Positions 53,130 to 62,064 of a stretch of DNA of 64,000 nucleotides are shown in pieces. Each line of letters starts with the position of its first letter. Position 1 is the first letter of the stretch. Below the pieces are notes generated by a model. The model did not search any database and was not told the origin of the DNA. It saw only the letters and a list, made by a program, of their open reading frames with translations. The stretch is from Tunicatimonas sp964551335 (GTDB lineage: Bacteria > Bacteroidota > Bacteroidia > Cytophagales > Cyclobacteriaceae). The DNA lies in the NCBI GenBank assembly GCA_964551335.1, contig CAZKCO010000001.1, positions 62,001 through 126,000 of the forward strand, written 5' to 3'. Made by a program: the position numbers and the translations under genes.

Positions 53130-54845
53130 CTATAAATCCGTGGGTTGAACTACTCGCCCTTCTTCTTTATACAATCTAATCAAATCTACGTACACTTGGT
53201 CCCGAACCTCTAAATTAGCGTTGTAACGGGTATTTGGTTTAGGCCAGTAACGTTTATCCACGTTTTCTTCTAACCAATCCAAAAGCTTACCAAACAATTG
53301 ATTGGATATTTCAGGCTGAGTATTTGCTAAATTATTTTCTTCATAAGGATCCTGATCAATGTCATATAAAGAAAGGCGGCCGTGCCAATCAAATATCAAC
53401 TTATAATTCCCCTCTCTAACCGCTGAATGCGGGGTAAGTGGATAACCATCGGCTGGATTATTGTAGATCACATTAAAAGGATAATGCCAAAAATGAGTGT
53501 TCTTCCTATACTCTTCACTCCCGCCATCATTAAAGATAAGTGAGGTAATGCTTTGGCCGTCTAGCATTTGTTCAGATACAATTCGGTTAGTATCATACCC
53601 TGCCAAATCTAGCAACGTGGGGAATATATCAGTACAATCAACTGGCTTATTAACCCAAGTATTGGCAGGTATTTTATTCTTCCAACGGAAAATAAGGGGC
53701 ACTCTAATACCACCTTCGGTTAGGCAGGCTTTCCCACCTAGAAATGGGCTATTGTCGGTCCCATTCCCTCTTGGGGTAATTTTAGAGTCAATCCCTCCGT
53801 TGTCAGACATAAAAACAACGATAGTATTATCTTCTATTCCTTTTTTCTTTAACTTATCTAACAGTTGTCCTACCGAATAATCAAGGTGTTTTACCATTGC
53901 CGCGTAAGTAGGGTCGTGATGACCATTCCAGCCCTTACTTACTTTATTTTCGAAATAGTTGGTTGTGGTAGTCGGAGCTTGGTAGGGAGTGTGAACAGCA
54001 AAGTGGGAGAAATGTAAAAAGAAGGGTTTATCGGAACGTTCTATATGCTGATCTATGAATTGTAAAGCCTGTTCGGTCAAGTCGCTAGTAAGATAGGGTA
54101 GACCCGTGTTAGTACCGGAATTTCCTATCTCCCATGCTTGCTGGGGCATATCAGGGAATCTTTCTTTGGACGTATTATCCCAATCGGCTCTCCAGTTGAA
54201 GTAGGGAGAACCTCCAGCGTCGTACCAGGCGATAGGCTCAAAACCGTGGTCTTTTGGTTGATAGCCAGTGGCACCAAATCCTCCCAGATGCCATTTTCCA
54301 ATAAATGCTGAATGATAATCTTGTAAAGCTTCGGCAAGGGACAACTCATCCTGGCCTTCATCCCAGGGGGTGCCTGACGGAATAGCAGAATTGGAGGTGC
54401 TGTTGACAAGGGCTTGTTCAATTTCAATGTTGTCTGAGTGTTCTAAAACATCGTGCGCATAATACCCTTCTGGTACTTTGAGACCTTGATTATAGTAGGT
54501 CTTTCTAAGAGGCATAGCCGTTGTAAACCCTAGCCTGCTGGCGTACTTACCAGTGAGTATGCTAGCTCGGGTTGGTGAGCAAAGTTGATTGGCATAGGCT
54601 TGGGAGAAGGACAATCCTTCTGAGATCAACTTATCGATGTTTGGTGTTTCGTAATATGTCTTAGAAGTATCTATTCCTAAAAATTTTCTGGCGTACCCCT
54701 GAGAATCCATGATGCCATAATCATCCGCCAGAATAAATATAATATTGGGCTTAGTATCCGGTGCTTTATTGATAGATTCTCTTTCGTTTCCGCAACCCAG
54801 AATAAATACAGTAATCAGGGTAATGATAAAGAAGTTATTTGTCAT
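53130..54845 (-). CDS. S1-family sulfatase lipoprotein
   Basis: A 571-residue sulfatase with a lipoprotein-type signal (VFILGC at ~13-18). FILADDYGIMDSQGYARKF carries the metal Asp pair. The maturation Cys is in ANQLCSPTRASIL (CSPTR). GKWHLGGFGATGYQP and FMSDNGGIDSKI are family motifs. It removes sulfate groups from glycans. It lies 9 bp downstream of another sulfatase on the same strand, forming a two-gene operon outside both main PULs, between the IS3/IS1 nest and an IS5 remnant. Confidence 0.9.
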   Translation of the reverse strand: MTNNFFIITLITVFILGCGNERESINKAPDTKPNIIFILADDYGIMDSQGYARKFLGIDTSKTYYETPNIDKLISEGLSFSQAYANQLCSPTRASILTGKYASRLGFTTAMPLRKTYYNQGLKVPEGYYAHDVLEHSDNIEIEQALVNSTSNSAIPSGTPWDEGQDELSLAEALQDYHSAFIGKWHLGGFGATGYQPKDHGFEPIAWYDAGGSPYFNWRADWDNTSKERFPDMPQQAWEIGNSGTNTGLPYLTSDLTEQALQFIDQHIERSDKPFFLHFSHFAVHTPYQAPTTTTNYFENKVSKGWNGHHDPTYAAMVKHLDYSVGQLLDKLKKKGIEDNTIVVFMSDNGGIDSKITPRGNGTDNSPFLGGKACLTEGGIRVPLIFRWKNKIPANTWVNKPVDCTDIFPTLLDLAGYDTNRIVSEQMLDGQSITSLIFNDGGSEEYRKNTHFWHYPFNVIYNNPADGYPLTPHSAVREGNYKLIFDWHGRLSLYDIDQDPYEENNLANTQPEISNQLFGKLLDWLEENVDKRYWPKPNTRYNANLEVRDQVYVDLIRLYKEEGRVVQPTDL

Positions 54846-54854
54846 TCGATTAGA

Positions 54855-56372
54855 CTATTTCGGAATAATATCATTTGTGTTTTTTCCCCGGAGCATAGTT
54901 TCAAGATCAGGGTGTTTTACCCATTCGTACCTTTTTTCTGGATCGAAAGCAGCGTTGGCTTCGGGCATAGCTGCGTTCACTTGGTTTCTCCAGTTTTGCA
55001 AAGTAGTATACAGTTCTTTAGCTAACTCTGTCTCTTGGTGAACCAAGTTGTTTGATTCCCCAATATCCTGTTTCAGATTATAGAGTTCCAGGTGATCATC
55101 AGTCATAAAATGAATCAGTTTCCATTCCCCCTGGCGAATAGCTCCCGCTGGCTCAGCATGGTGATATACCGGGTAATGCCAGAAAAGAGACCGTTCCGCT
55201 AATGGGTCTTCACTGGATAGTAAGGGAGTAAGGTCTATACCATCTACAAGTTGCGCTTCCGGTTGTTTTCCTCCCGCCGCAGCTATCAAAGTGGGGAAAA
55301 AGTCAATGCTACTAACCAGTTCATCGGACTGGGTACCGGCCTTCACAATTTCAGGCCAGCGCACGATCATCGGAACCCGGATGCCGCCCTCGAGAACAGT
55401 ACCTTTTTCTGCTTTCAACGGATCGTTGGATGTGGTTATATACAATAGAGAATCATCCTGGTAATAATGCTGAGATCTTTTATCTATTAGCGGGATTTGA
55501 TCGAATCGGCTGATGAGACCTCCGTTGTCAGAAAAAAATACGATAAGCGTATTGTCATCCAAACCTTCCGAAGCCAGTTTAGCAAGAATTCTTCCCACAC
55601 TGTTATCCAGATGCTCAATCATTGCGGCGTATACTGTATTGGAAGCGTAGCCGGGTGATTTTGGTTTATTGAGATACTTCTGAATGAGCATAGTATCGGC
55701 ATCAAGCTGCACATGGACATCGTAGTGAGCCAGAAAGAGGAAAAATGGATTTTCTTTGTTCTTCTCAATAAAGTTTACGCTTAAATCAGTTAACGCTTCG
55801 GAAAGTACTTTTCCCTGTGGGAAATCCTGAGGTGGATGCATTTTCTCGGCATAATTAAAGAACCCGCCTCCTAAATAGACTACACTTTCGTCGTATCCCT
55901 GGTTTCCGGGAAAATGGGGATTGTTAAAACCTAAATGCCATTTTCCAAAGTAGCCAGTTTTATAGCCGGTTTGTTGCAAAGCTTCGCCGATGGTCATGTA
56001 ATCTTCTGGTAAAAACTGAGTACTATTTTTTGGTACACTCAACTGCTCATAGGGTCTCCAGTGACCGGGCAAAAAATCATTGATGCCAATCCTGGCTGGA
56101 TATTGCCCCGTTTGGATGCTGGCGCGAGTAGGGGAGCAGACCGGGTTGGCAGCATAAGCATTGGTAAAAAGCATTCCATCGTTGGCCATTGTCGTTAGGT
56201 TGGGCGCCTCGTTAAATTTGTTACCGTACATGGGTAAATCTGCCCAACCCAAATCATCCGCTAAAATGAAGACAATATTGGGCGGTTTAGTAGTATCATC
56301 GGGAGTTGAACACGACAGCAATAAAGTGGAAGTAATAGCTATGAAGAATGATAGGCTAGGGATTGTATTCAT
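54855..56372 (-). CDS. S1-family sulfatase lipoprotein, paralogue of the 6193-7695 enzyme
   Basis: A 505-residue sulfatase with a lipoprotein signal (STLLLSC at ~15-21). Metal motif VFILADDLGWADL; maturation motif ANPVCSPTRASIQTGQYPAR; then GKWHLGFNNPHFPGNQGYDE and VFFSDNGGLISRF. It is strikingly similar, motif by motif, to the PUL 1 sulfatase at 6193-7695 and probably acts on a similar sulfate ester. First gene of a two-sulfatase unit. Confidence 0.9.
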   Translation of the reverse strand: MNTIPSLSFFIAITSTLLLSCSTPDDTTKPPNIVFILADDLGWADLPMYGNKFNEAPNLTTMANDGMLFTNAYAANPVCSPTRASIQTGQYPARIGINDFLPGHWRPYEQLSVPKNSTQFLPEDYMTIGEALQQTGYKTGYFGKWHLGFNNPHFPGNQGYDESVVYLGGGFFNYAEKMHPPQDFPQGKVLSEALTDLSVNFIEKNKENPFFLFLAHYDVHVQLDADTMLIQKYLNKPKSPGYASNTVYAAMIEHLDNSVGRILAKLASEGLDDNTLIVFFSDNGGLISRFDQIPLIDKRSQHYYQDDSLLYITTSNDPLKAEKGTVLEGGIRVPMIVRWPEIVKAGTQSDELVSSIDFFPTLIAAAGGKQPEAQLVDGIDLTPLLSSEDPLAERSLFWHYPVYHHAEPAGAIRQGEWKLIHFMTDDHLELYNLKQDIGESNNLVHQETELAKELYTTLQNWRNQVNAAMPEANAAFDPEKRYEWVKHPDLETMLRGKNTNDIIPK

Positions 56373-56459
56373 TCAGTCGAGAGTTTAGGGCTTTATTTTA
56401 GAAGCTGTTTGACTTCTTTACTTTAAGAAAAAAAGGCAGAGCAGAGAGTACATTTGTTG

Positions 56460-56995
56460 ATGCGAAACAAGAAATATACTTCTGATGTCTCTGCCCGAGG
56501 ATGGCAAGCTATAGAAAAAATGATTACAGTACAACAGTACAAAGGAGAAGCAAATGGGGACTAATAGAGATTGTGAATGGCATTTTTTATGTCACAAAGA
56601 ACGGTTGGGTCTGGCGAGATTTACCGGGGGATTTCCCTCCCTGGCAGACTGTTTACTGGCATTTCAGAAAGTGGGTGGCCGATGGCACATGGAAAAATAT
56701 AGGGCAGTGTGTGACTGTTGATTACCGGGAAAAGCAGGGAAGGCATGCCCAACCGACTTGAGCTCTTACCAAAAATCGGATACGGATAATTAGAGAAAAT
56801 TGGCTTGTAAATCGTCGTATTTACCAAAGCAGACAACAAGGAAAAACCGGAATGCCGGCCAGTCTAAGTTCAAAGTGCCACGGCGGCAGAGTCACAAATC
56901 ATCTTCGCTCTTAAGCAGGCGGAAACAGGAACCAAGGGTTCAGTAACTCCCGATGATTTTTACTAAAGCTTTATGAGGAGTAGGATAACAGCAAG
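56460..56995 (+). pseudogene. Remnant of a second IS5-family transposase
   Basis: Starts MRNKKYTSDVSARGWQAIEK in one frame. After a one-base indel near 56530 it shifts to the frame reading TVQRRSKWGLIEIVNGIFYV and GWVWRDLPGDFPPWQTVYWH, typical of IS5-family N-termini. Beyond 56760 only scraps of similarity remain. Non-functional. It is a different IS5 subgroup from the 29301 element. Confidence 0.75.
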
Positions 56996-57082
56996 CTGAT
57001 GGATAAAGCTCTTGAACGAGTTATTCTGCTTAAAAAGGGTTATACTATACGTGGTCTCGATGCTCATTACGCGGTCTCGCTG

Positions 57083-57537
57083 CTCATTTTTCTTGCTCGT
57101 TTTTAACGCTATTTAATACAGATTTCCGCCTAACCTCTAGGAATTAAAAAAATAGTGTAAGCAAATGATTATCAACATCTTACGTACAATCTGGTGAACT
57201 GCTACGCATGTGAAATTGGTTCACCGAATAGTTCACCTATTTCGTCATATGTATTATTGTTAAATGAATGATTTGGACATTAAAAAACGCTCTAAACCTA
57301 TCATTTAGAGCGTTTTATGCCGATTTAGTGGCAAAGTTCGTCGGGGCGGCAGGATGATTTTCTGCCGCATAACCCTCTGTATTTCAATACTTTACGAGAA
57401 CTATTTTTGTCAGTTCACCGATTAGTTCACCTGTATATTGATAGTTTATAATAGTATCAAATTTTATGGGTGAAAGAATGCACATGAAAAATACAGAATG
57501 ATTAGTTTTGGTGCAAATTATCGATTCCCAATTTACT
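57083..57537 (+). repeat. Dispersed ~450-bp repeat, copy 3
   Basis: The most diverged copy but with every block present in order: GGTGAAC (57193-57199), GTTCACC pair (57219-57225, 57231-57237), hairpin (57284-57316), invariant word (57336-57357), second GTTCACC pair (57413-57419, 57425-57431) and ATGGGTGAA at 57466. The frame after that ATG reads NTE then a stop, then LVLVQII, so the shared peptide frame is broken here. Same orientation as copies 1 and 2. Confidence 0.85.
57284..57316 (-). terminator. Hairpin inside repeat copy 3, compensated stem
   Basis: AAAACGCTCTAAA (57284-57296) pairs perfectly with TTTAGAGCGTTTT (57304-57316). Compared with copies 1 and 2, stem bases have changed on both arms and kept pairing, and the T run on the minus strand is retained. 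This is evidence that the hairpin itself is selected or was functional. Confidence 0.75.
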
Positions 57538-57814
57538 ACAGCACATAGGTACAAAGTCTACCAAAGATTTATTGGTTACCAATAGCGTTGAGACTATGAA
57601 CCTTTTGCAACCCAAGCCAGGTACATATTGATCAAGCATATAAGATGCTACGTTTGTAGTCGGATTGATTTTAATGTCCTAAGCAAATGCGTAGTAGTAG
57701 TTTTCCGTATCACCTAGCAACCCAGTTTTGGTTCTTGCTACGGCAAATACTCGCAAGTAAGCCTACCGGGCCGGTCGGTATAACAGGCATATTTCTTGAC
57801 CAAACACAGTTCTT

Positions 57815-57866
57815 TTATAGCTCACATTTTTGTAATATATTGGGCTATAAACGAAAGGGTTATAGC
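57815..57866 (+). promoter_or_regulatory. Probable autoregulatory operator upstream of the Fic gene
   Basis: Three half-sites: TTATAGC (57815-57821), its complement GCTATAA (57844-57850) and TTATAGC again (57860-57866), the last ending 2 bp before the ATG. The Fic protein has a C-terminal winged-helix-like domain, so self-repression is likely. The third site overlaps the ribosome-loading region. Confidence 0.55.
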
Positions 57867-57868
57867 TC

Positions 57869-59002
57869 ATGCCATGGAACTGGGAATATAAGGATTGGCC
57901 GAATTTCACGTATGATGTTAGGAAATTCCCTGGTTACGAAAAAGAATTTTTCCATAAAGCTGGTATACTTGCTGGCTCTCTAAAACATATCAGCTCGGAA
58001 GAACAAGACGAACTGCTGGTCGATCTCATCAGTGATGAGGCTTATAAGACTTCTGAGATTGAAGGAGAGATATTGAACCGGGATTCATTGCAGTCCTCTA
58101 TCAGAAAGTACTTCGGATTAAAAACAGATTATCGTAAGGTATCACCAGCTGAGCAAGGCATTTCGGAAATGATGGTAGACTTGTATAAGAACTATCATAC
58201 GACTTTGGATCACAAGCAGCTTCGCCGCTGGCATGAAATGCTTACTAATGGTCGGCGTGATCTACAAGATATTGGTCGGTACCGAACCCACGAAGATCCG
58301 ATGCAAATTGTTTCCGGGGCATTAGATCGCCCAACCGTGCACTATGAGGCCCCCCCCTCTAGTAGCGTAGCAAGCGAGATGAACCAGTTTATCCGGTGGT
58401 TCAATGAAAGCAAAAACCGGCTTGATCCATTAGTTCGGTCTGGTATGGCCCATCTTTATTTCGAGAGTATACATCCCTTTGAAGATGGCAACGGTCGTAT
58501 AGGGCGCGCCGTATCTGAAAAGGCATTGTCACAAGGACTGAACCGGCCCACGCTGATTGCTATTTCCTATACGATAGAAAGCGAGAAGAAAGAATACTAC
58601 GCCGCCCTCCAGCGCAACTCTACCCGTTTAGAAATTGACCACTGGCTGGAGTATTTCTGTAAGATGGTATTAAAGGCGCAGGACTATACCCAGAGCAGGA
58701 TTGATTTTCTGATTCAGAAAGGAAAATTCTATCAGCGTTTTTCTAACCAGCTCAATGAGCGGCAACAAAAGGTCGTTGCCCGTATTTTCCGGGAAGGGGT
58801 CAACGGGTTTACAGGGGGATTGAGTGCCGAGAACTACATGCGTATCACCGGGACAACCGCTTCTACGGCTACCCGGGATTTACAAAAGATGGTCGAGTTA
58901 GGGGCCTTTGTTCGGACAGGCGAGAGAAAAAGTACCCGCTACTATCTGAACATTGATCATCCAAGTGTGAAGAAACCGGAATCCCGGAGAAGTTCTTTGT
59001 AA
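57869..59002 (+). CDS. Fic-domain AMP-transferase with C-terminal HTH
   Basis: A 377-residue Fic protein. The N-terminal DUF4172-type region begins MPWNWEYKDWPNF. The inhibitory helix motif TSEIEGE lies at 61-67. The Fic core carries the complete active site HPFEDGNGRIGR (H202 onward), and a DNA-binding-like domain fills the C-terminus (ENYMRITGTTASTATRDLQK, LVELGAF-type wing). Fic enzymes AMPylate target proteins; the N-terminal inhibitory Glu (E65) places it with self-inhibited Fic proteins that are regulated by Glu displacement. The target is unknown. It stands alone next to repeat copy 3, with an operator-like repeat before the start. Confidence 0.9.
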   Translation: MPWNWEYKDWPNFTYDVRKFPGYEKEFFHKAGILAGSLKHISSEEQDELLVDLISDEAYKTSEIEGEILNRDSLQSSIRKYFGLKTDYRKVSPAEQGISEMMVDLYKNYHTTLDHKQLRRWHEMLTNGRRDLQDIGRYRTHEDPMQIVSGALDRPTVHYEAPPSSSVASEMNQFIRWFNESKNRLDPLVRSGMAHLYFESIHPFEDGNGRIGRAVSEKALSQGLNRPTLIAISYTIESEKKEYYAALQRNSTRLEIDHWLEYFCKMVLKAQDYTQSRIDFLIQKGKFYQRFSNQLNERQQKVVARIFREGVNGFTGGLSAENYMRITGTTASTATRDLQKMVELGAFVRTGERKSTRYYLNIDHPSVKKPESRRSSL

Positions 59003-59159
59003 ATTACTGCAAAAGATAATGTTAGCCGATGCGTAGTGAATTTACTGGATAGGTTGTGATTTCGACTTTCTTGAAAGGAAAAAAGAGCTACGGATATTTG
59101 TGTGGCAAAACATAGACTAGAAGCCATAACCCGTATTTACTACCTCACGAATAATTATT

Positions 59160-60701
59160 TAGTCGCCCCTGAAAAAGGGTCAAATTTGTAAAAGCAGTCT
59201 CGTTCTTAAAGGCCATCCTTTACTAAGCCATTGATAGAACAAGCCAAAAATAATTCGGGCTTTACTTTGCAGATTCTTTCTGATCTGATTGTAGCGTTTC
59301 TTGAGATTGAAGGCACGGGGTGCCCCGCACTGGCTGCTACCAACGCATTGATGGCATCCCCTACACTTCCCCGTAGAAAGTTGCGGATCATGCGATGTTC
59401 GTGTTTAACGTGACTGATCGTCGGCTCAATGCCCGCTCGTTGTCGGAATCGCTCTCTGGCCTTACGTTTCTGGTAGGGCGAAGCGTTCTTGACCGGAACA
59501 GAGGGGATACAAATTTGAGTACCCTCAATCTGTTTTATTCCTCTACACCCTCGGTCTACTACGGCTACTTTGGGGCGGTTACCCCCGACGCTGGTTCGTA
59601 CTCTTTCACTTTGGCTTAAAGCTGGTGCTAAGGTATGCCCATCATACAGGTTGGTGTTAAAGTTAGCCATACCCATGACCACCCCGCTAGTGGCACCTCG
59701 TACCATCGCTACCTTACTGCCGAATCGGCCGCCGACGCGGTCATAGAGCTTGTGTTCTTTGCCTTTGGCAATACAGCAGACCTCCGGGGCATGCAGCGAA
59801 TAGACTTTGTTTTTGTCGTGTCGCTTCTGATGCAATACCCGTTGAAAAAGGGCTAGCTGCTCCTGGTAATAAGCTTTGATAGGATCGGCCAGCTTACGGT
59901 TCAATTCGCGTACTAACCTTCCGGCAATAGTTTTGATCTTGCGCCGGGCCGCGTTGGCTTTCTTCCTTCGTTTAGGGTGCTGCCCATTCCGTTGGGCTAA
60001 CAGCAAAGCTTTCAAGGTACGTTTATAGGACTGGCGTAGTTGAATGCCTTCCTGCTCAGCAATAGCTCTACACTTCTCAATGATCTTCTTCTGTAGTTTG
60101 GTGTCCGTGGGGAAGGTAATGGCTTTTTCTTGTACTGTAGGGTCTATTTGAACTTCCACTTCTTTTTCTGCCCCCGGATGTAACTTCACGCTTAGAGCCA
60201 ACACTTTTTCCATACCTTGCTCACCAATACGGTGCCGGAACTTAGGAAAATCCGTACTGTCAAATGGCGGTTGATGTTGGAAGAATTGTTCTCCCGTGAA
60301 GTATTGCCAGTAGGGGTTCTCTACCCAACGATCTAGCACGGATTCGTCGCTTTCATTGAACAGATGTTTGAGCAACAGCATCCCGACCATCGTACGGATC
60401 GGAACGGATGGACGACCAATCTCTGCGTAATAGCCGGCCAGTTGCTCTTCTATCCAAGCCCAATCTACTTCTTCAGCCAATTGAACCAACGCATGATGAG
60501 GGGACAAGAGCTGTTTGAGCTGTGGACGAAAGGCATCAAACTGGTCAGTATGAGTAGTTTTGCCAAGCATTTTCTTCCAGGTTTTCGGTCAATTTACTAC
60601 TTTTCTGGGAGGTTTATCACCTTTATTGACGAAGAATATAGCCACATAATTCTGACTTTCAAATAGTTAAAACTAGCTACGGCTTTTATCAGGGACGACT
60701 A
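59160..60701 (-). mobile_element. IS5/IS1182-type insertion sequence, apparently complete
   Basis: About 1.54 kb. Ends share an inverted repeat: TAGTCGCCCCTGAAAAAG at 59160 and, complemented from 60701, TAGTCGTCCCTGATAAAAG. One intact transposase ORF fills it. Target duplication is not clear. Confidence 0.8.
59206..60570 (-). CDS. IS5/IS1182-type transposase
   Basis: A 454-residue transposase. The N-terminal DUF772-type domain reads EEVDWAWIEEQLAGYYAEIG and RPSVPIRTMVGMLLLKHLFN. The catalytic acids are D in VQIDPTVQEKA, D in VAVVDRGCRGIK and E in RAGIEPTISHVKHEHRM. A basic linker (HPKRRKKANAARRK) lies between. Full length and uninterrupted, so potentially active. Confidence 0.9.
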   Translation of the reverse strand: MLGKTTHTDQFDAFRPQLKQLLSPHHALVQLAEEVDWAWIEEQLAGYYAEIGRPSVPIRTMVGMLLLKHLFNESDESVLDRWVENPYWQYFTGEQFFQHQPPFDSTDFPKFRHRIGEQGMEKVLALSVKLHPGAEKEVEVQIDPTVQEKAITFPTDTKLQKKIIEKCRAIAEQEGIQLRQSYKRTLKALLLAQRNGQHPKRRKKANAARRKIKTIAGRLVRELNRKLADPIKAYYQEQLALFQRVLHQKRHDKNKVYSLHAPEVCCIAKGKEHKLYDRVGGRFGSKVAMVRGATSGVVMGMANFNTNLYDGHTLAPALSQSERVRTSVGGNRPKVAVVDRGCRGIKQIEGTQICIPSVPVKNASPYQKRKARERFRQRAGIEPTISHVKHEHRMIRNFLRGSVGDAINALVAASAGHPVPSISRNATIRSERICKVKPELFLACSINGLVKDGL

Positions 60702-60756
60702 GTTAGTTCAGCTTAGCTTCCGCCTAAATTGTCAGAGAACCAGAGATTGTTTGACT

Positions 60757-62061
60757 CTACTCATACCAGCTGTATCGCTTACCCAGCCACTTTGATATAA
60801 TTCCAATAAGCCAGAACCAAGTAGAAAGATAAAATATTGGAGTAAGATGAATATTCAACCAGAAAAAAGCAGCCAAATTTATTAGCCCGAGAAGAAGTGT
60901 ATAAGTAATGTAAGTAGCCAGAAGAGCTGTAACTTTCAATTTTATCTTTCCTTTAGAAATTGGAACAGGTCGCTCTTTCTTCTGAAGTTGTATAATTTTA
61001 GAAAAAACCTCTAGCGATTGTCGGTAAAACGTTATGACTTTGTTTTTGATAGTATAGAGTATTCTACTTAGCCAAGGTTTAGGTAAAATTGCTAAGTAGG
61101 TAATTAGAGTATAGCATAGAAACGAATAGATAAGAAATTGCCAGGAAATTAAATTGTCCTGATATTCTAAAGCTAGAAATGCATTAGCGACGATTAATGC
61201 TCCCGACATGTCCCCCCAAATAGTTTGATGCCTATCCAAATTTTCAAAATCACCTACAATGACAATTCTATCGCGCAGAAATTTTGCTGCAATATCCTGC
61301 ATTGCCAACAACTCATCAATATATAGATGCAGTAAATCTCCGTTCTGATGCTTTAATTCAAATGAAGCTATTCTGGGGGTAGGAATAAAGTTGTTAAAAA
61401 AGTACTCACCAGAATCCGACCTTAATAATACTCCCCACTTCTGGTGTTTTGCTTTCTTCAATTTCTCATACATCACCAATGGGAGTTGCCGTAATGTGTC
61501 ATCTATTATATACCTGTATTTAAGAAAATTACCTCTGTGTTCTAATACCGTTGCCAGACCAAAATTGGACTTAATAGCTGGTTCAACTATTTTATTATCT
61601 TTTTCCATGATGGGAATAACTAGATTATCTAGTTGATCAAACTCTCTTTGTAAAAGGGTGTCGTACTGAGTTGGCTCATCCAGAAAAATATCACACAGAA
61701 TAAATTTTGGTTTTTTCTCAGCGTGATTGATCAGTCTAAAAAAGTCAACTAAGGTTTTTCGATCGGTAATGGCATTATTCCCAATTTGTATCCCAAGACT
61801 ATCGTACTTGGGTACTAGCGTTTTGCTCCAGGCAACATCAATGAAGACAAAATTATAGGGTAACGATATAGTATCATCATTTAAAATATACGTATCTACC
61901 AGTGCCCGCGCTCGGGCATTGTATCGGGCAATATCAAGGGCGCTGGGGTGCAGAAACGGGGTATTAAGCAAAAGAATGGTTACGCCGACTAAAAACAAAG
62001 CGTGAAACAAGCAGAAAATGTTGACTGCCCAGAAGAGCTTCGTTGCTATTGGTTTATTCAT
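60757..62061 (-). CDS. CHASE2-domain membrane protein
   Basis: A 434-residue membrane protein. One N-terminal helix (~11-33) is followed by an extracytoplasmic CHASE2-like domain (FVFIDVAWSKTLVPK, PKFILCDIFLDEP, RDRIVIVGDFENLDRHQTIW, SGALIVANAFLAL). Three or four membrane helices close the protein (~300-430) with no kinase or cyclase output domain. CHASE2 is a sensor module. It is separated by 3 bp from the secreted-protein gene and lies in line with a C11 peptidase gene, so the three probably act together; in Bacteroidota, CHASE2 proteins are often next to caspase-like peptidases. Confidence 0.8.
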   Translation of the reverse strand: MNKPIATKLFWAVNIFCLFHALFLVGVTILLLNTPFLHPSALDIARYNARARALVDTYILNDDTISLPYNFVFIDVAWSKTLVPKYDSLGIQIGNNAITDRKTLVDFFRLINHAEKKPKFILCDIFLDEPTQYDTLLQREFDQLDNLVIPIMEKDNKIVEPAIKSNFGLATVLEHRGNFLKYRYIIDDTLRQLPLVMYEKLKKAKHQKWGVLLRSDSGEYFFNNFIPTPRIASFELKHQNGDLLHLYIDELLAMQDIAAKFLRDRIVIVGDFENLDRHQTIWGDMSGALIVANAFLALEYQDNLISWQFLIYSFLCYTLITYLAILPKPWLSRILYTIKNKVITFYRQSLEVFSKIIQLQKKERPVPISKGKIKLKVTALLATYITYTLLLGLINLAAFFWLNIHLTPIFYLSTWFWLIGIISKWLGKRYSWYE

Positions 62062-62064
62062 GTA

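Noticed and set aside
59160..60701. Target-site duplication for the IS5/IS1182-type element
   Set aside because: Flanks (ATTATT and GTTAG) do not match well enough to claim a duplication.
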